Shown: one piece after another, positions 54,143-63,867 of the stretch
Numbering within the stretch: the first letter of the stretch is position 1
How the letters are laid out: every line of letters starts with the position of its first letter
NCBI GenBank assembly: GCA_017450645.1
Contig: JAFSTE010000021.1
Span: 1 to 64,000, forward strand
Direction: 5' to 3'
DNA length: 64,000 bases
Source: Eubacterium sp.
Lineage (GTDB): Bacteria; Bacillota; Clostridia; Oscillospirales; Acutalibacteraceae
The notes under the pieces: generated by a model
What the model was told of the DNA's origin: nothing
Database searches by the model: none
Seen by the model: the letters and a program-made list of their open reading frames with translations, nothing else
Made by a program: the position numbers and the translations under genes

Positions 54143-55918
54143 CTATACCTCCATAAAAATGGGTAATATCATCGGGGAACGCTTAGTTCTTTCGTACATA
54201 AGGTGCGAAATGTCGTCGCGGATTTTAGTTTTAACCGCGTTCCAGTCGCGGTAGCGCTTGTCGTAGGTTGACTTAAACGCACGCTCTGCGACAACTGCAG
54301 CTTCTTCCATAAGCTCCTCGTTTTCTTTAACGAACACGAAGCCGCGCGACACAATATCGGGACCCGACACAATATAGCCGTTTTCGCTGTCGAGAGCTAC
54401 TACTACGACTATAATACCGTCGCGTGAGAGATGCTTTCTGTCGTTAAGGACGATGTTACCTACATCGCCTACGCCGTAGCCGTCAACATATACTTCGCCG
54501 CTCGGCACATTGTCGAGCTTTTTAATTCCGTCCTCGCTAACCTCGATACAGTTACCGATATCGCCGATAAAGATGTTATCGCTTGATATACCCATCGAGT
54601 TCGCAAGGTACGCGTGCTTAGCGAGATGCTTTTGCTCACCGTGTACGGGAATAAAGAACTTAGGCTTAACAAGACCTATCATAAGCTTTAAATCCTGCTG
54701 GCAGGCGTGGCCCGAAACATGCACCTCGTACATATTTTCGTAGATAACCTCAACGCCGCGCTTCATTAAAGCGTTTACAACATTACCGACCATCTTTTCG
54801 TTACCCGGAATAGGAGTAGCCGAAATAATAACAAAGTCGTTAGGCGTAATAGTAAACTTTCTGTGCTCGCCCATAGCGATTTTAGTAAGCGCAGACATCG
54901 GCTCGCCCTGAGAGCCAGTAGTTATAATAACGAGCTTGTCGTCGGTATAATTCTTAATTTTATCTATCGAAATAAGAATTTTTTCGGGGATATTAAGGTA
55001 TCCGAGCTCAGCGCCGACGGATACAAGGTTTTCAAGGCTTCTGCCTATAACCGCAACCTTGCGACCGCGAGACTCGGCTACATCCATAATCTGCTGTATT
55101 CTGTGAATGTTAGACGCGAAGGTGGCGATAACGATACGCCTTTTTTTAGCCTTTCTGAACAGAACCTCAAAGCTTTCGCCAACGCTGCTCTCGCTCATAG
55201 TAGTACCCGGTCGCTCAGCGTTAGTAGAGTCCGACAGAAGCGCAAGCACGCCCTTTTTGCCGTATTCAGCAAAGCGCGGCAGGTCAATCATTTCGCCGTC
55301 AACCGGCGTTGTATCTATCTTAAAGTCGCCCGTCTGGATAATAATTCCCGCAGGACAGCGTATAGAGAGTCCGACCGAGTCGGGTATTGAGTGATTAACA
55401 TGAATTAGTTCAATGTTAAAGTGACCGAGCGTGATATTATCCCTCGGCTTAATCTCAACGAGCTTAGCGCTGCCGAGCAGTCCGTGCTCCTCGAGCTTAC
55501 CCTTAATAAGACCGATAGTAAGCTTAGTAGCGTAAACAGGAATGTTAACCTTCTTTAAAAGATATGCAAGACCGCCTATGTGGTCCTCGTGGCCGTGTGT
55601 AATAATAATACCCTTTAGCTTTTCCTGATTATTTACGATATGCGTAAAATCGGGTATAACAAGGTCTACACCGGGTAAATCGGCAGTCGGGAACGCGAGT
55701 CCGCAGTCAACGATAAACATATCGTTCTCGTACTCATAAAGCGTCATATTCTTACCGATTTCGTTCATACCTCCGAGAAAAGAAATCTTAACTTTTTCCT
55801 TAGGCTTCTGAGGAACAACATTAGATTTCTTTGATGCCTTTCTGTAGGTATAATAGCGCCTTTTGGAATTCCGCTTTCCGCCGGACGCCTTATTTGGCAT
55901 CTTGTTGTTATTTGCCAT
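54143..55918 (-). CDS. rnjA: Ribonuclease J
   Basis: 591 residues, metallo-beta-lactamase/beta-CASP ribonuclease with 5'-exo and endo activity that matures and degrades RNA. A basic N-terminal extension of about 35 residues precedes the metal motif [10 protein letters not shown] near 105. DSTNAERPG near 230, the beta-CASP segments and [11 protein letters not shown] near 400 follow, then the C-terminal domain. Which paralogue (J1 or J2) cannot be decided. First gene of rnjA-rplI-dnaB-tilS-ftsH. Confidence 0.94.
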   Translation of the reverse strand: MANNNKMPNKASGGKRNSKRRYYTYRKASKKSNVVPQKPKEKVKISFLGGMNEIGKNMTLYEYENDMFIVDCGLAFPTADLPGVDLVIPDFTHIVNNQEKLKGIIITHGHEDHIGGLAYLLKKVNIPVYATKLTIGLIKGKLEEHGLLGSAKLVEIKPRDNITLGHFNIELIHVNHSIPDSVGLSIRCPAGIIIQTGDFKIDTTPVDGEMIDLPRFAEYGKKGVLALLSDSTNAERPGTTMSESSVGESFEVLFRKAKKRRIVIATFASNIHRIQQIMDVAESRGRKVAVIGRSLENLVSVGAELGYLNIPEKILISIDKIKNYTDDKLVIITTGSQGEPMSALTKIAMGEHRKFTITPNDFVIISATPIPGNEKMVGNVVNALMKRGVEVIYENMYEVHVSGHACQQDLKLMIGLVKPKFFIPVHGEQKHLAKHAYLANSMGISSDNIFIGDIGNCIEVSEDGIKKLDNVPSGEVYVDGYGVGDVGNIVLNDRKHLSRDGIIVVVVALDSENGYIVSGPDIVSRGFVFVKENEELMEEAAVVAERAFKSTYDKRYRDWNAVKTKIRDDISHLMYERTKRSPMILPIFMEV

Positions 55919-55969
55919 TAAAATAAAAACCTCCTGATATTATAACAATATTTAAAATTATTCCTATAT

Positions 55970-55998
55970 ATAATAAATTATTATAATCTTAAAGTCAA
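55970..55998 (-). promoter_or_regulatory. Sigma-A promoter of rnjA operon
   Basis: Minus strand: -35 TTGACT (55993-55998), a 17-nt spacer and -10 TATTAT (55970-55975). A second TATAAT-like box lies nearer the start codon at about 55940. Confidence 0.75.
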
Positions 55999-56016
55999 GT
56001 AAAAATAAACTCCTTA

Positions 56017-56045
56017 TTGATTATTGCCAAATTTAGTGGTAAAAT
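56017..56045 (+). promoter_or_regulatory. Sigma-A promoter of rnhA
   Basis: Plus strand: -35 TTGATT (56017-56022), a 17-nt spacer and -10 TAAAAT (56040-56045), divergent from the rnjA promoter. Confidence 0.7.
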
Positions 56046-56069
56046 ATTCAAAAGATTGGAAGTGATGCA

Positions 56070-56504
56070 TTGAGGCATGTTGATATATACACCGACGGCG
56101 CGTGCAGCGGCAACCCCGGCAAAGGCGGCTGGGGCGCTGTTCTCGTTTATAACGGTATAGAAAAAGAAATGAGCGGCGGCGAAGCTCAGACGACTAATAA
56201 CCGTATGGAGCTTACGGCAGTTATTAAGGCGCTGTCGCAGCTTAAAGAGCCCTGCGAGGTAACGCTTACTACGGATTCTAAGTATGTATGCGACGCGATA
56301 AATCAGGGCTGGCTCTACTCGTGGCAGAAAAACGGATGGAAAAAAGCGGACAAAAAGCCCGCATTAAATGTTGACTTGTGGGAGGAGCTGCTCCCCCTGC
56401 TCGACGAGCACAAGGTCGAATTCGTGTGGGTTAAAGGTCACAACGGACATAAATATAACGAGCGCTGCGACGCGCTCGCCGTAAATGAATATTCTAATCT
56501 TTAA
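56070..56504 (+). CDS. rnhA: Ribonuclease HI
   Basis: 144 residues; cleaves RNA in RNA-DNA hybrids. The four catalytic acids are visible: Asp in [12 protein letters not shown] near residue 8, Glu in [12 protein letters not shown] near 47, Asp in TTDSKYV near 70, and Asp in NERCDALA near 134. It starts with TTG at 56070, with GGAAGTGAT upstream. It includes the basic handle segment [13 protein letters not shown]. Monocistronic. Confidence 0.95.
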   Translation: MRHVDIYTDGACSGNPGKGGWGAVLVYNGIEKEMSGGEAQTTNNRMELTAVIKALSQLKEPCEVTLTTDSKYVCDAINQGWLYSWQKNGWKKADKKPALNVDLWEELLPLLDEHKVEFVWVKGHNGHKYNERCDALAVNEYSNL

Positions 56505-56516
56505 ATTAAGAATTAT

Positions 56517-56545
56517 GGGTGAGCTCGACTCACCCTTAATTATTT
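56517..56545 (+). terminator. Terminator after rnhA
   Basis: GGGTGAG pairs perfectly with CTCACCC around CTCGA, followed by TTAATTATTTT. Flanking AATTAAG and CTTAATT can extend the stem. Confidence 0.75.
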
Positions 56546-56557
56546 TAGCTAAGTTTA

Positions 56558-56592
56558 TAAAAAAGTCAGCCCTCGGGTAAATCAACCCGAGA
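56558..56592 (-). terminator. Intrinsic terminator after the BMP lipoprotein gene
   Basis: Minus strand: CTCGGGT pairs with ACCCGAG, followed after seven bases by TTTTTTA. It is convergent with the rnhA terminator. Confidence 0.75.
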
Positions 56593-56606
56593 GCTTTTAA
56601 TAGTTA

Positions 56607-58502
56607 TTATTTAATCTTATAGTTAAGCGTTAAGCACGCTGAGGAGAAGCAATCCCTTACATCCTCGCCGGATTTAACGCTCTTCGGATTAAGCTTGCCG
56701 TCGGCAAGAGCCTTATAAATATCGGCAAAGTTAGCGTTATAATCCTCGTTTTTAATCTCGTTTCCGTCCTTGTCCTTAGCGGGCTTTCCGTCCTCGTCAA
56801 GCTGGAACTCCTCGAGATTTTTACCCGTTACATAGATGCAGCCGTTAGCGCAGCTTGCGCTGAATATCGAAGCGCCCTTGAAGTCGTCGAGCGCGAGCTT
56901 AACAGCTACTCTGTAGTCGTTTACAACGGAAGCAAGGCAGTTGCCCTTATCGCCCTCGTCGATAACCGAACCGTACGCGTATACGGGATAGTCAAACTCG
57001 CCGGTAGCGGTAAAGATAGAGTCCGAAAGCGGATTTCCACCGCCGAATACAACCTCAATACCCTCGTTATACATTGTTTCCGCGATAGAAGCAAAGCGGT
57101 CAACCATCTCAAACTTAGTAACGTAGTTGTACTCGTTATCCATCTCGATACCGGTTGAAAGTCCCTGATTATCAAAGTTCTCCCACTTATCGAACATATA
57201 GCCGTCCTTAGGAGCGTCGGCTACGACCTTAACCTCGTCGCCTGCTACATACGCGCCCGTGCCTGAGCCGTCGATAACGGTAACATCAAAGGTCGGATTA
57301 GGTGACTTAACATAAACGGGGTTAAGAGTAAGCGCTACATCGCCTACATTGATATTAGTACCCTTTTCGTCGGGTGACTCAACAGCTTTTTCGTCAGCGC
57401 AATCCCAGTGGTCGAATATGTAACCCGAGGGAGCTGCGGGAGCTTCTACCCAGTACTGAGTATTAACGGGAGCGTAATAAATAACGGATTTAATAGCGTC
57501 AAAGGATGCATTAATATCGTACTTGCTCGGCATAATTACCTCAATCGGTACGGTCTCTGCGTCAGCCCATACAGCAGTAATAGTACAGTCGCAGTCGCCT
57601 ACAAGCAGGTTCATCTCAGTCTTAGTCTTAGAGGAGATATTAACCTTTTTATCCTTAACGCCCTCGGTATCGGACTTAACCTCCCAGTGGTCAAATATCT
57701 TGCCCTCGGGAGCGGGATTAGCGGTAATCTTTACATTTTCACCGTCGGTATAAACGCCGGTACCTACGCCGTCAACAACCTTAACCTTAAAGGTTTCCTT
57801 CTTAGATTCCTCTATCTTTTTATAAACAGCCTTAACGGTAAAGGAATAGTCGTAATCGAGCTTAGGATTATCGTACTCGGCGTAATCGAGCATTACGGGA
57901 GTCTGGAGCTGGTCGGCAGCAAATGCAGCGCCCTGAACGAAGCCCGCGCCGTAATTGCCCGAGGTGGGAGAATTAATACTTCCAACATAACCGAGCTTAG
58001 TATATCCGTCGATTACCGAAGCATAACCCGCAAGGAAGCCCGCTTCAAGTGAATTAAAGCTGATATTCATAACATTAGAAAGAAGCTTAATGGTGTTATC
58101 GTCCTTAGCGTGCGGGAACGCGTCAACAAGAAGGAAGTTAACATCCCCGTACATCGGAGCAAGCTCGCAAACTATATCCGAATAGCTCTCGCCCGGTAAT
58201 ACTACAAACTTAGCGCCTCCGTTAGCCGCAAGCTCAACATATTTCTTAACAGTCTCGACAGTAAGTCCCTCTTCTTCGTCAAGCGACGGCTGATAATAAC
58301 GGTAAGTCATCTCGTTTTCGTCACCGTATTCACGAACGCCGTCCCACGCGCTCTGGTTCTGACCCTTGTCGTTAACAGGCGCACCGTCGGTTATAAGCAC
58401 CAGGTCATAATTTTCGGGTGCTTTTTTGCCGCAAGCGCTGAGCGCAAAGACTGAGCACACAATAAGAACTGCGGCAAGGATTACTGAAACTAACTTTTTC
58501 AT
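56607..58502 (-). CDS. BMP-family nucleoside-binding lipoprotein with inserted repeat domains
   Basis: About 631 residues against the usual 340-380. The ATG at 58502 follows GGGGG and starts a lipoprotein signal with lipobox ALSAC (Cys24). Residues 35-225 are the first part of a BMP/Med periplasmic-binding fold (LVLITDGAPVNDKGQNQSAW, LGYVGSINSPTSGNYGAGF). Residues about 236-462 are an insert with three InlB-like repeats, marked by FDHWEV, FDHWDC and FDKWEN, two of them starting VVDGVGTGVY / VIDGSGTGAY. The BMP fold resumes at YNEGIEVVFGGGNPLSD. Known BMP proteins bind purine nucleosides for ABC uptake; no permease or ATPase gene adjoins it here. Nucleoside salvage genes lie divergently upstream. 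Confidence 0.87.
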   Translation of the reverse strand: MKKLVSVILAAVLIVCSVFALSACGKKAPENYDLVLITDGAPVNDKGQNQSAWDGVREYGDENEMTYRYYQPSLDEEEGLTVETVKKYVELAANGGAKFVVLPGESYSDIVCELAPMYGDVNFLLVDAFPHAKDDNTIKLLSNVMNISFNSLEAGFLAGYASVIDGYTKLGYVGSINSPTSGNYGAGFVQGAAFAADQLQTPVMLDYAEYDNPKLDYDYSFTVKAVYKKIEESKKETFKVKVVDGVGTGVYTDGENVKITANPAPEGKIFDHWEVKSDTEGVKDKKVNISSKTKTEMNLLVGDCDCTITAVWADAETVPIEVIMPSKYDINASFDAIKSVIYYAPVNTQYWVEAPAAPSGYIFDHWDCADEKAVESPDEKGTNINVGDVALTLNPVYVKSPNPTFDVTVIDGSGTGAYVAGDEVKVVADAPKDGYMFDKWENFDNQGLSTGIEMDNEYNYVTKFEMVDRFASIAETMYNEGIEVVFGGGNPLSDSIFTATGEFDYPVYAYGSVIDEGDKGNCLASVVNDYRVAVKLALDDFKGASIFSASCANGCIYVTGKNLEEFQLDEDGKPAKDKDGNEIKNEDYNANFADIYKALADGKLNPKSVKSGEDVRDCFSSACLTLNYKIK

Positions 58503-58538
58503 TACATTTCCCCCGTTAAAAGAAATTATCACCTATTA

Positions 58539-58567
58539 ATAATAACAGATTAGAATTATTATTGCAA
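58539..58567 (-). promoter_or_regulatory. Sigma-A promoter of the BMP lipoprotein gene
   Basis: Minus strand: -35 TTGCAA (58562-58567), a 17-nt spacer and -10 TATTAT (58539-58544). It lies back to back with the phosphorylase promoter, with 18 nt between the -35 boxes. Confidence 0.75.
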
Positions 58568-58585
58568 TAGATTATTAAAAATTTG

Positions 58586-58614
58586 TTGATTTATCGTGCT
58601 GACGCCTATATAAT
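58586..58614 (+). promoter_or_regulatory. Sigma-A promoter of the nucleoside/MTA salvage operon
   Basis: Plus strand: -35 TTGATT (58586-58591), a 17-nt spacer and a perfect -10 TATAAT (58609-58614), 23 nt before the start codon. Confidence 0.8.
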
Positions 58615-58637
58615 AGTTTTGTATCAGAGGTGATAAA

Positions 58638-59441
58638 ATGCTACAAAAACAGCTCGAAATAATTAGAAATATTACCGACTTTGAGCCTGAAATTGCTATA
58701 GTTTTAGGCAGCGGACTCGGCGGCTTTGCGGATAAGGTTGATATTGTAAAAACTATCGACTACAGCGAGATTGAGGGGCTAAAGACCTCAACCGCCCCCG
58801 GTCATAAGGGCAGGTTTATATTCGGTAGAACAGACGATAAAAATGTTGTACTTATGCAGGGCAGGCTCCATCTTTACGAAGGTTATAAGCCTCAGGAAAT
58901 AGCTGCACCTGTCAGATTAATGCGCTTACTCGGCGCTAAAAAGTTAATCCTTACAAACGCTGCGGGCGGCATTAATAAGAGCTTTAATGTAGGCGACTTT
59001 ATGCTTATAAGCGACCATATCTCCTCGTTTGTGCCCTCACCTTTAATCGGCGCTAACGACGACGCTCTCGGTGAGCGCTTCCCCGATATGAGTAACGCCT
59101 ACGATAAGGAGCTTCAGGCGATTATTAAAAAGACCGCATACAGTAACGACATACCGCTAAAATCGGGCGTTTACTGTCAGCTCAGCGGTCCTCAGTTTGA
59201 AACGCCTGCAGAGATTAGAATGCTTTCGGCTCTCGGTGCGGACGCCTGCGGTATGAGCACCGCTATAGAAGCAATCGCCGCCGTTCACTGTGGTTTTAAG
59301 GTGTGCGGAATAAGCCTTATTACCAACCTGGCGTGCGGAATTCTCGACAACCCGCTTTCGGGTGAAGAGGTAATAGAAACAGCCGCTAAGGTTGCACCGA
59401 CATTTGAAAAACTGATTATTGAAACTGTAAAGGCAATCTGA
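58638..59441 (+). CDS. Purine-nucleoside phosphorylase (6-oxopurine type), possible methylthioinosine phosphorylase
   Basis: 267 residues, trimeric PNP/MTAP family; splits a purine nucleoside with phosphate. GSGLGGFAD near residue 25 binds phosphate. [11 protein letters not shown] near 74, LTNAAGGIN near 105, [18 protein letters not shown] near 194 and [10 protein letters not shown] near 230 follow. The Asn of ITN is the residue that selects 6-oxopurines (inosine, guanosine) in PNP, where MTA phosphorylases carry Asp. Operon context with mtnA and an MTA-deaminase-like gene suggests methylthioinosine as a substrate. Stop and mtnA start overlap by 1 nt (TGATG). Plain inosine/guanosine salvage remains the alternative. 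Confidence 0.9.
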   Translation: MLQKQLEIIRNITDFEPEIAIVLGSGLGGFADKVDIVKTIDYSEIEGLKTSTAPGHKGRFIFGRTDDKNVVLMQGRLHLYEGYKPQEIAAPVRLMRLLGAKKLILTNAAGGINKSFNVGDFMLISDHISSFVPSPLIGANDDALGERFPDMSNAYDKELQAIIKKTAYSNDIPLKSGVYCQLSGPQFETPAEIRMLSALGADACGMSTAIEAIAAVHCGFKVCGISLITNLACGILDNPLSGEEVIETAAKVAPTFEKLIIETVKAI

Positions 59442-60415
59442 TGGATAATATTGTATTTAATAACGGTAAGCTTAAGTTTCTCGACCAGACGCTGCTGCCG
59501 AACGAGGAAAGGTATATAGAGCCTAAGTGCAAGGAAGATTACTTTAACGCAATAAAGACTTTGCAGGTGCGCGGCGCTCCGGCAATAGGAATATTCGCGG
59601 CGTACGCCATGGCGCTGATTGACGGCGACAAAGCTGAGCTTAAGGAATACCTCGACTCCGCGCGACCGACGGCAGTTAATTTATCCTGGGCAACCGCGCG
59701 TATGCTAAAAGCGTATAACGACGGAAAAGAACTCATTGACGAAGCGGTTGAGATACACAACGAGGATATCGAAATGTGCCGCAAAATCAGCGAATACGGG
59801 CTCTCGCTTCTTAATGACGGCGACGGAATACTGACTCACTGCAACGCGGGCGCGCTTGCTACATCAAAGTACGGAACGGGGCTCGGTCCCCTGCTCCTCG
59901 GCAAAGAAAAGGGATACAACTTCAAGGTTTACACCGACGAAACAAGACCGCTTTTGCAGGGCGCAAGACTCACATCTTACGAGCTCGAAAAGGCAGGGAT
60001 TGATGTTACTCTTATATGCGACAATATGGCAAGCATTGTGATGAAGCAGGGCAAAATTAACGCCGTTTTGGTAGGCGCAGACAGAATTGCCGCTAACGGC
60101 GACACCGCTAACAAAATCGGCACGAGCGGCGTAGCGATTCTCGCTAAGCACTACGGCATCCCGTTTTATGTGCTCGCCCCCTACTCCACTGTAGATTTCA
60201 ACTGCAAGAGCGGCGACGATATTGTTATAGAGGAACGCGACGGCGACGAGATTAAGAATATGTTTTATCAAAAGCCGACAGCGCTGCCCGAAACAAAGTG
60301 CTTTAACCCCGCGTTTGATGTTACCGACAACGAACTGATTACAGCGATTATAACCGACAAAGGCATCGTAAGAGCGCCTTACGATAAGAATTTAAAGGAG
60401 ATTTTAAATGATTAA
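59441..60415 (+). CDS. mtnA: S-methyl-5-thioribose-1-phosphate isomerase
   Basis: 324 residues; isomerises methylthioribose-1-phosphate to methylthioribulose-1-phosphate in methionine salvage. [13 protein letters not shown] is near residue 48, the catalytic cysteine in [10 protein letters not shown] near 132, the catalytic Asp in [17 protein letters not shown] near 212, and the C-terminal segment NPAFDVT near 290. The eIF2B-alpha-like relatives lack this exact Cys/Asp pair. It is slightly shorter than many homologues but complete. It overlaps the next gene by 8 nt. Confidence 0.92.
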   Translation: MDNIVFNNGKLKFLDQTLLPNEERYIEPKCKEDYFNAIKTLQVRGAPAIGIFAAYAMALIDGDKAELKEYLDSARPTAVNLSWATARMLKAYNDGKELIDEAVEIHNEDIEMCRKISEYGLSLLNDGDGILTHCNAGALATSKYGTGLGPLLLGKEKGYNFKVYTDETRPLLQGARLTSYELEKAGIDVTLICDNMASIVMKQGKINAVLVGADRIAANGDTANKIGTSGVAILAKHYGIPFYVLAPYSTVDFNCKSGDDIVIEERDGDEIKNMFYQKPTALPETKCFNPAFDVTDNELITAIITDKGIVRAPYDKNLKEILND

Positions 60416-61652
60416 ATTCACTAACGGACTTGTACTCGACAAGGATTTTAATATAGTTAAAACCGATGTGTATGTAGAAGGAACTAAGATTGTAAAGGTC
60501 GGCGGTGAGCTTAAGGCTGACACTGTTTACGACCTTAAGGGTAATCTCTTAATGCCGTCGTTTAAAAACGCGCACACCCACTCAGCTATGACCTTTGCGC
60601 GCTCGTTTGCGGACGATTTACCGCTTCACGAGTGGCTGAACACAATGATATTCCCGATGGAGGCAAAGCTCACCGGCGAGGATATTTATAACCTCTCTAA
60701 GCTTGCGTTTTTGGAGTATCTTACAAGCGGTGTTAGCGCATGCTTTGATATGTACTACTTCCCCGAGGATATGGCGAGAGCGAGCGTAGATACGGGCTTC
60801 AGAACGGTTATGTGCTGCGCAATTAACAACTTTAAGGAAACGCCCGAGCTTCTCGAGGAATACTACAATAAGTACAACAACTACGACGAGCTTGTAAGCT
60901 ACAAGTTAGGCTTCCACGCGGAGTACACCACCTCCGAGGAGCTTATGAAAAAGATAGCTGCTATTGCCGAGAAGTACAAAGCGCCCGTTTTCGTTCACGC
61001 GAGCGAAACCAGGAGCGAGGTTGACGGCTGTATCGAAAGGTACGGACTTACGCCCGCGCAGCTCTTTGATAAACTCGGTATATGGAAGTACGGCGGCGCA
61101 GGTTATCACAGCGTTTGGGTTAACGACGAGGACCTTGAAATCTATAAAAAGAACGGCATTTGGGCGGTAATTAACGCAGGCTCGAACTGTAAGCTCGCAA
61201 GCGGTATCGCGCCCGTATCTAAGATGCTAAAAGAGGGCGTTAAGCTCGCAGTCGGCACTGACGGACCGAGCAGCAACAACGCACTTGATATGTTCAGGGA
61301 GATGTTCCTTATTGCCGCAACGCAGAAGATTAACGATATGGACGCTGCGTCTACGCCCGCTATTGATATACTCAAGGCGGCGACAGTCGGCTCAGCGCAC
61401 TGTATGGGGCTTTACGACTGCGATGTTATTGACGAGGGCAAGACTGCCGATTTAATAGTAATCGACCTTAAAAGACCGAATATGCAGCCGATTAACAATA
61501 TCCTTAATAACCTTGTTTACTCGGGCTCTAAGGAGAATGTTAAAATGACTATGGTCGGCGGTAAAATCCTTTATGAAAACGGCGAGTTCTTACACGAGGA
61601 TACAGACGATATTTATGCAAAGGCTCAGGCGGTAATCGACAGAATTAAATAA
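60408..61652 (+). CDS. MTA/SAH-deaminase-type amidohydrolase
   Basis: 414 residues, metal-dependent amidohydrolase TIM barrel. Metal ligands are [10 protein letters not shown] near residue 57, a histidine in FHAEYTT near 168, [11 protein letters not shown] near 200 and the Asp of GTDGPSSNN near 283. This is the pattern of the TrzN/MtaD group that deaminates methylthioadenosine and S-adenosylhomocysteine to their inosine forms. Guanine deaminase and chlorohydrolase members share the fold. The assignment to MTA rests partly on the mtnA neighbour. GGAG precedes its ATG. Confidence 0.87.
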   Translation: MIKFTNGLVLDKDFNIVKTDVYVEGTKIVKVGGELKADTVYDLKGNLLMPSFKNAHTHSAMTFARSFADDLPLHEWLNTMIFPMEAKLTGEDIYNLSKLAFLEYLTSGVSACFDMYYFPEDMARASVDTGFRTVMCCAINNFKETPELLEEYYNKYNNYDELVSYKLGFHAEYTTSEELMKKIAAIAEKYKAPVFVHASETRSEVDGCIERYGLTPAQLFDKLGIWKYGGAGYHSVWVNDEDLEIYKKNGIWAVINAGSNCKLASGIAPVSKMLKEGVKLAVGTDGPSSNNALDMFREMFLIAATQKINDMDAASTPAIDILKAATVGSAHCMGLYDCDVIDEGKTADLIVIDLKRPNMQPINNILNNLVYSGSKENVKMTMVGGKILYENGEFLHEDTDDIYAKAQAVIDRIK

Positions 61653-61657
61653 CAAAA

Positions 61658-61686
61658 AGAAGGAACAAAACGTTCCTTCTTTTTTA
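61658..61686 (+). terminator. Intrinsic terminator of the MTA salvage operon
   Basis: AGAAGGAAC pairs perfectly with GTTCCTTCT around AAAAC, followed by TTTTTT. It lies 6 nt after the deaminase stop. Confidence 0.93.
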
Positions 61687-61870
61687 GCTTATAGCTTATA
61701 GCTGTTAGCTAATAGCTTGTGGTTACTCGCTGTGCTCGGACAATAATCGGGAGGGCACGGAGACCCTCCCCTACAAGTTTGTACTAACAAGGTACAGTAG
61801 GGGCAGGTCTCTGTGCCTGCCCGAAATACACAATCTGATGTGATTAGCGCTCGCCTTAAAGCTATTAGCT
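61687..61870. repeat. Palindromic non-coding repeat element (MITE-like)
   Basis: Two copies of a 28-nt hairpin unit face each other: CGGGAGGGCACGGAGACC at 61748-61776 and, inverted, its variant at 61797-61824. Each folds alone (GGGAGGG/CCCTCCC and GGGCAGG/CCTGCCC). GCTAATAGCTT near 61707 is repeated inverted as AAAGCTATTAGC near 61858. The left edge has tandem AGCTTATAGC units. No transposase is encoded. The pyrI stop adjoins its right end. Confidence 0.75.
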
Positions 61871-62281
61871 TTATTTTGATTTTGTTTCGCAATACAGGCA
61901 GCGGTAGGTACCTTTTGCGTCGGTAAGCTTAAATATATGGTCTATGCTTTCGTTATTGCAAATACAGCGTGGATTCGGGCACTTAATAACATTTTTAAGC
62001 TCTTTTGGAAGAGAGAGCTTCTTTTTTTCTACCCTTACGCTGTCCTTGATTACATTAACGGTAGCGTCGGGCGCGATAAACGCGACCACATCAAGGTCGA
62101 GGTCAATAAGCTCGTTAATCTTAATGATATCCTTAGAGCCTTTTTTACCCGACTTTGCGTTAGTGATAATCGCCACCTGACACGAAAGCTTAGAGAGATT
62201 AAGGATTTCGTAAACCCTCATAGCCTTACCCGCCGGGATATGGTCGATAACATAACCGTTTTCGATAGAATCTATATTCAA
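61871..62281 (-). CDS. pyrI: Aspartate carbamoyltransferase regulatory subunit
   Basis: 136 residues; binds nucleotides allosterically and tunes the PyrB trimers. Nucleotide-binding residues lie in the N-terminal half ([18 protein letters not shown]). The zinc domain has C-x4-C-x21-C-x2-C (CPNPRC and CLYC), which holds the regulatory to the catalytic chain. It overlaps pyrB by 4 nt. Confidence 0.96.
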   Translation of the reverse strand: MNIDSIENGYVIDHIPAGKAMRVYEILNLSKLSCQVAIITNAKSGKKGSKDIIKINELIDLDLDVVAFIAPDATVNVIKDSVRVEKKKLSLPKELKNVIKCPNPRCICNNESIDHIFKLTDAKGTYRCLYCETKSK

Positions 62282-63201
62282 AGCAGCTCACCCCATTTCA
62301 AAAGTGTGATTATAAGTGCCATACGGATATATTTTCCGTTGAGCGCCTGGATAAAATACTTAGCTCTTTCGTCGTCGTCAACCGCGGTTGTAATCTCGTT
62401 CACACGCGGAAGCGGGTGCATAATGGTAAGCGACTTTTTAGCATTAGTGAGCTTATCAACATCGAGGATAAACGCGTCCTTATGCTTTAAATACTCCTCT
62501 TCCGAGAAGAAGCGCTCGCGCTGAATACGCGTCATATAGAGTATATCAAGGTCGGGCATAGCAGCGTCCATATTCTCGATTTCAACATACTCGGCGCCGC
62601 TCGGCTTTAATACATCGGTTTTAATGTACTCGGGCACGCTAAGCTCCTTAGGCGAGATAAGAACGAACTTAACATTGTTGTACCTGCACATCGCTTTGAT
62701 GAGCGAATGCACCGTCCTTCCGAACTTTAAGTCGCCGCAAAGACCTACAGTCAGATTATCGAAAGTGCCTTTCTCGCGATATATTGTAAGCAGGTCGGTA
62801 AGAGTCTGCGTCGGGTGCGCGTGACCGCCGTCGCCGGCGTTGATAATCGGAACGCCCGCCTTGTACGAAGCTACTCGCGGCGCTCCCTCGAGCGGGTGGC
62901 GCATAGCGATAATATCCGCGTAGCAGGACACCATACGAACAGTGTCCTCAACGCTTTCACCCTTTGATGCAGAGGACGAAGCAGCTTCTGAGAAGCCGAG
63001 AACATTTCCGCCGAGCTCCATCATAGCAGCCTCGAACGAAAGTCGCGTTCTTGTACTCGGCTCAAAGAACAGCGTTGCAAGCTTTTTGCCGTCGCAGATA
63101 TGGGCGTACTTCTCGGGATTATCAATAATATCCATAGAGAGCTTAATCATATCGTCGATTTCGCCGAGGGTTAAATCGGTAGTGTCAAGTAAATGTCGCA
63201 T
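62278..63201 (-). CDS. pyrB: Aspartate carbamoyltransferase catalytic subunit
   Basis: 307 residues; joins carbamoyl phosphate and aspartate, the first committed step of pyrimidine synthesis. The carbamoyl-phosphate site [12 protein letters not shown] is near residue 50. MRHPLEGA near 102, [11 protein letters not shown] near 132 and the aspartate-site TRIQRERF near 230 are present. Normal length; 3 nt after pyrE. Confidence 0.97.
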   Translation of the reverse strand: MRHLLDTTDLTLGEIDDMIKLSMDIIDNPEKYAHICDGKKLATLFFEPSTRTRLSFEAAMMELGGNVLGFSEAASSSASKGESVEDTVRMVSCYADIIAMRHPLEGAPRVASYKAGVPIINAGDGGHAHPTQTLTDLLTIYREKGTFDNLTVGLCGDLKFGRTVHSLIKAMCRYNNVKFVLISPKELSVPEYIKTDVLKPSGAEYVEIENMDAAMPDLDILYMTRIQRERFFSEEEYLKHKDAFILDVDKLTNAKKSLTIMHPLPRVNEITTAVDDDERAKYFIQALNGKYIRMALIITLLKWGELL

Positions 63202-63204
63202 AAA

Positions 63205-63858
63205 CTACTCCTTAGCACCGTTTATTGATAGATAGTTTTTAATTCTATCTACATTTTCTTTGTTTTTATCGTCCTCTTCGAGGTATTCAATAATATCGTA
63301 AACATCGACTACGGAGTACACTGGGAAGCCGTATTCCTCCCCTACTTCAGCCATAGCCGACTTTTCGGTTTTGCCCTTTTCCTTACGGTCAACCATTACA
63401 AAGACTGCGCTAACCTTGGCGTTAAGGTTTTTAAGTATTTCCATACTCTCTCTTATAGCCGTACCGGCGGTTATAACATCCTCTACGATAACTATATCCT
63501 CGCCGTTATGCGGTACGAAGCCAACGAATACACCGCCTTCGCCGTGGTCCTTCTCCTCTTTTCTGTTAAAGAAAAACGGCACGTCAAGTCCGCCGTCAGC
63601 AAGCGCAACGGCTACCGAAACACTAATCGGAATACCCTTATATGCAGGTCCGTAAAGGACGCTTTTTTTATTGCCGAGCTGCTCAAAATATGCCTTTGCG
63701 TAAAACGAGCCGAGCTGCTTAATCTGCTCGCCCGTTTTGATGTCGCCCGCGTTTATAAAATAAGGGATTTTGCGTCCGCTCTTTGCGGTAAAGTCGCCGA
63801 ATTTAAGAACTCCGGCGCTCTCTAAAAACTTAATAAATTCTCTCTTATATTCCTGCAT
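63205..63858 (-). CDS. pyrE: Orotate phosphoribosyltransferase
   Basis: 217 residues; makes OMP from orotate and PRPP. The PRPP motif IVIEDVITAGTA appears as IVEDVITAGTAIRES near residue 120, GPAYKGIPIS near 71 and the flexible loop FNRKEEKDHGEGG near 95 are intact. A ribosome-binding site GGAGAA precedes the ATG. It lies 9 nt after pyrF. Confidence 0.96.
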   Translation of the reverse strand: MQEYKREFIKFLESAGVLKFGDFTAKSGRKIPYFINAGDIKTGEQIKQLGSFYAKAYFEQLGNKKSVLYGPAYKGIPISVSVAVALADGGLDVPFFFNRKEEKDHGEGGVFVGFVPHNGEDIVIVEDVITAGTAIRESMEILKNLNAKVSAVFVMVDRKEKGKTEKSAMAEVGEEYGFPVYSVVDVYDIIEYLEEDDKNKENVDRIKNYLSINGAKE

Positions 63859-63867
63859 AGTATTCTC

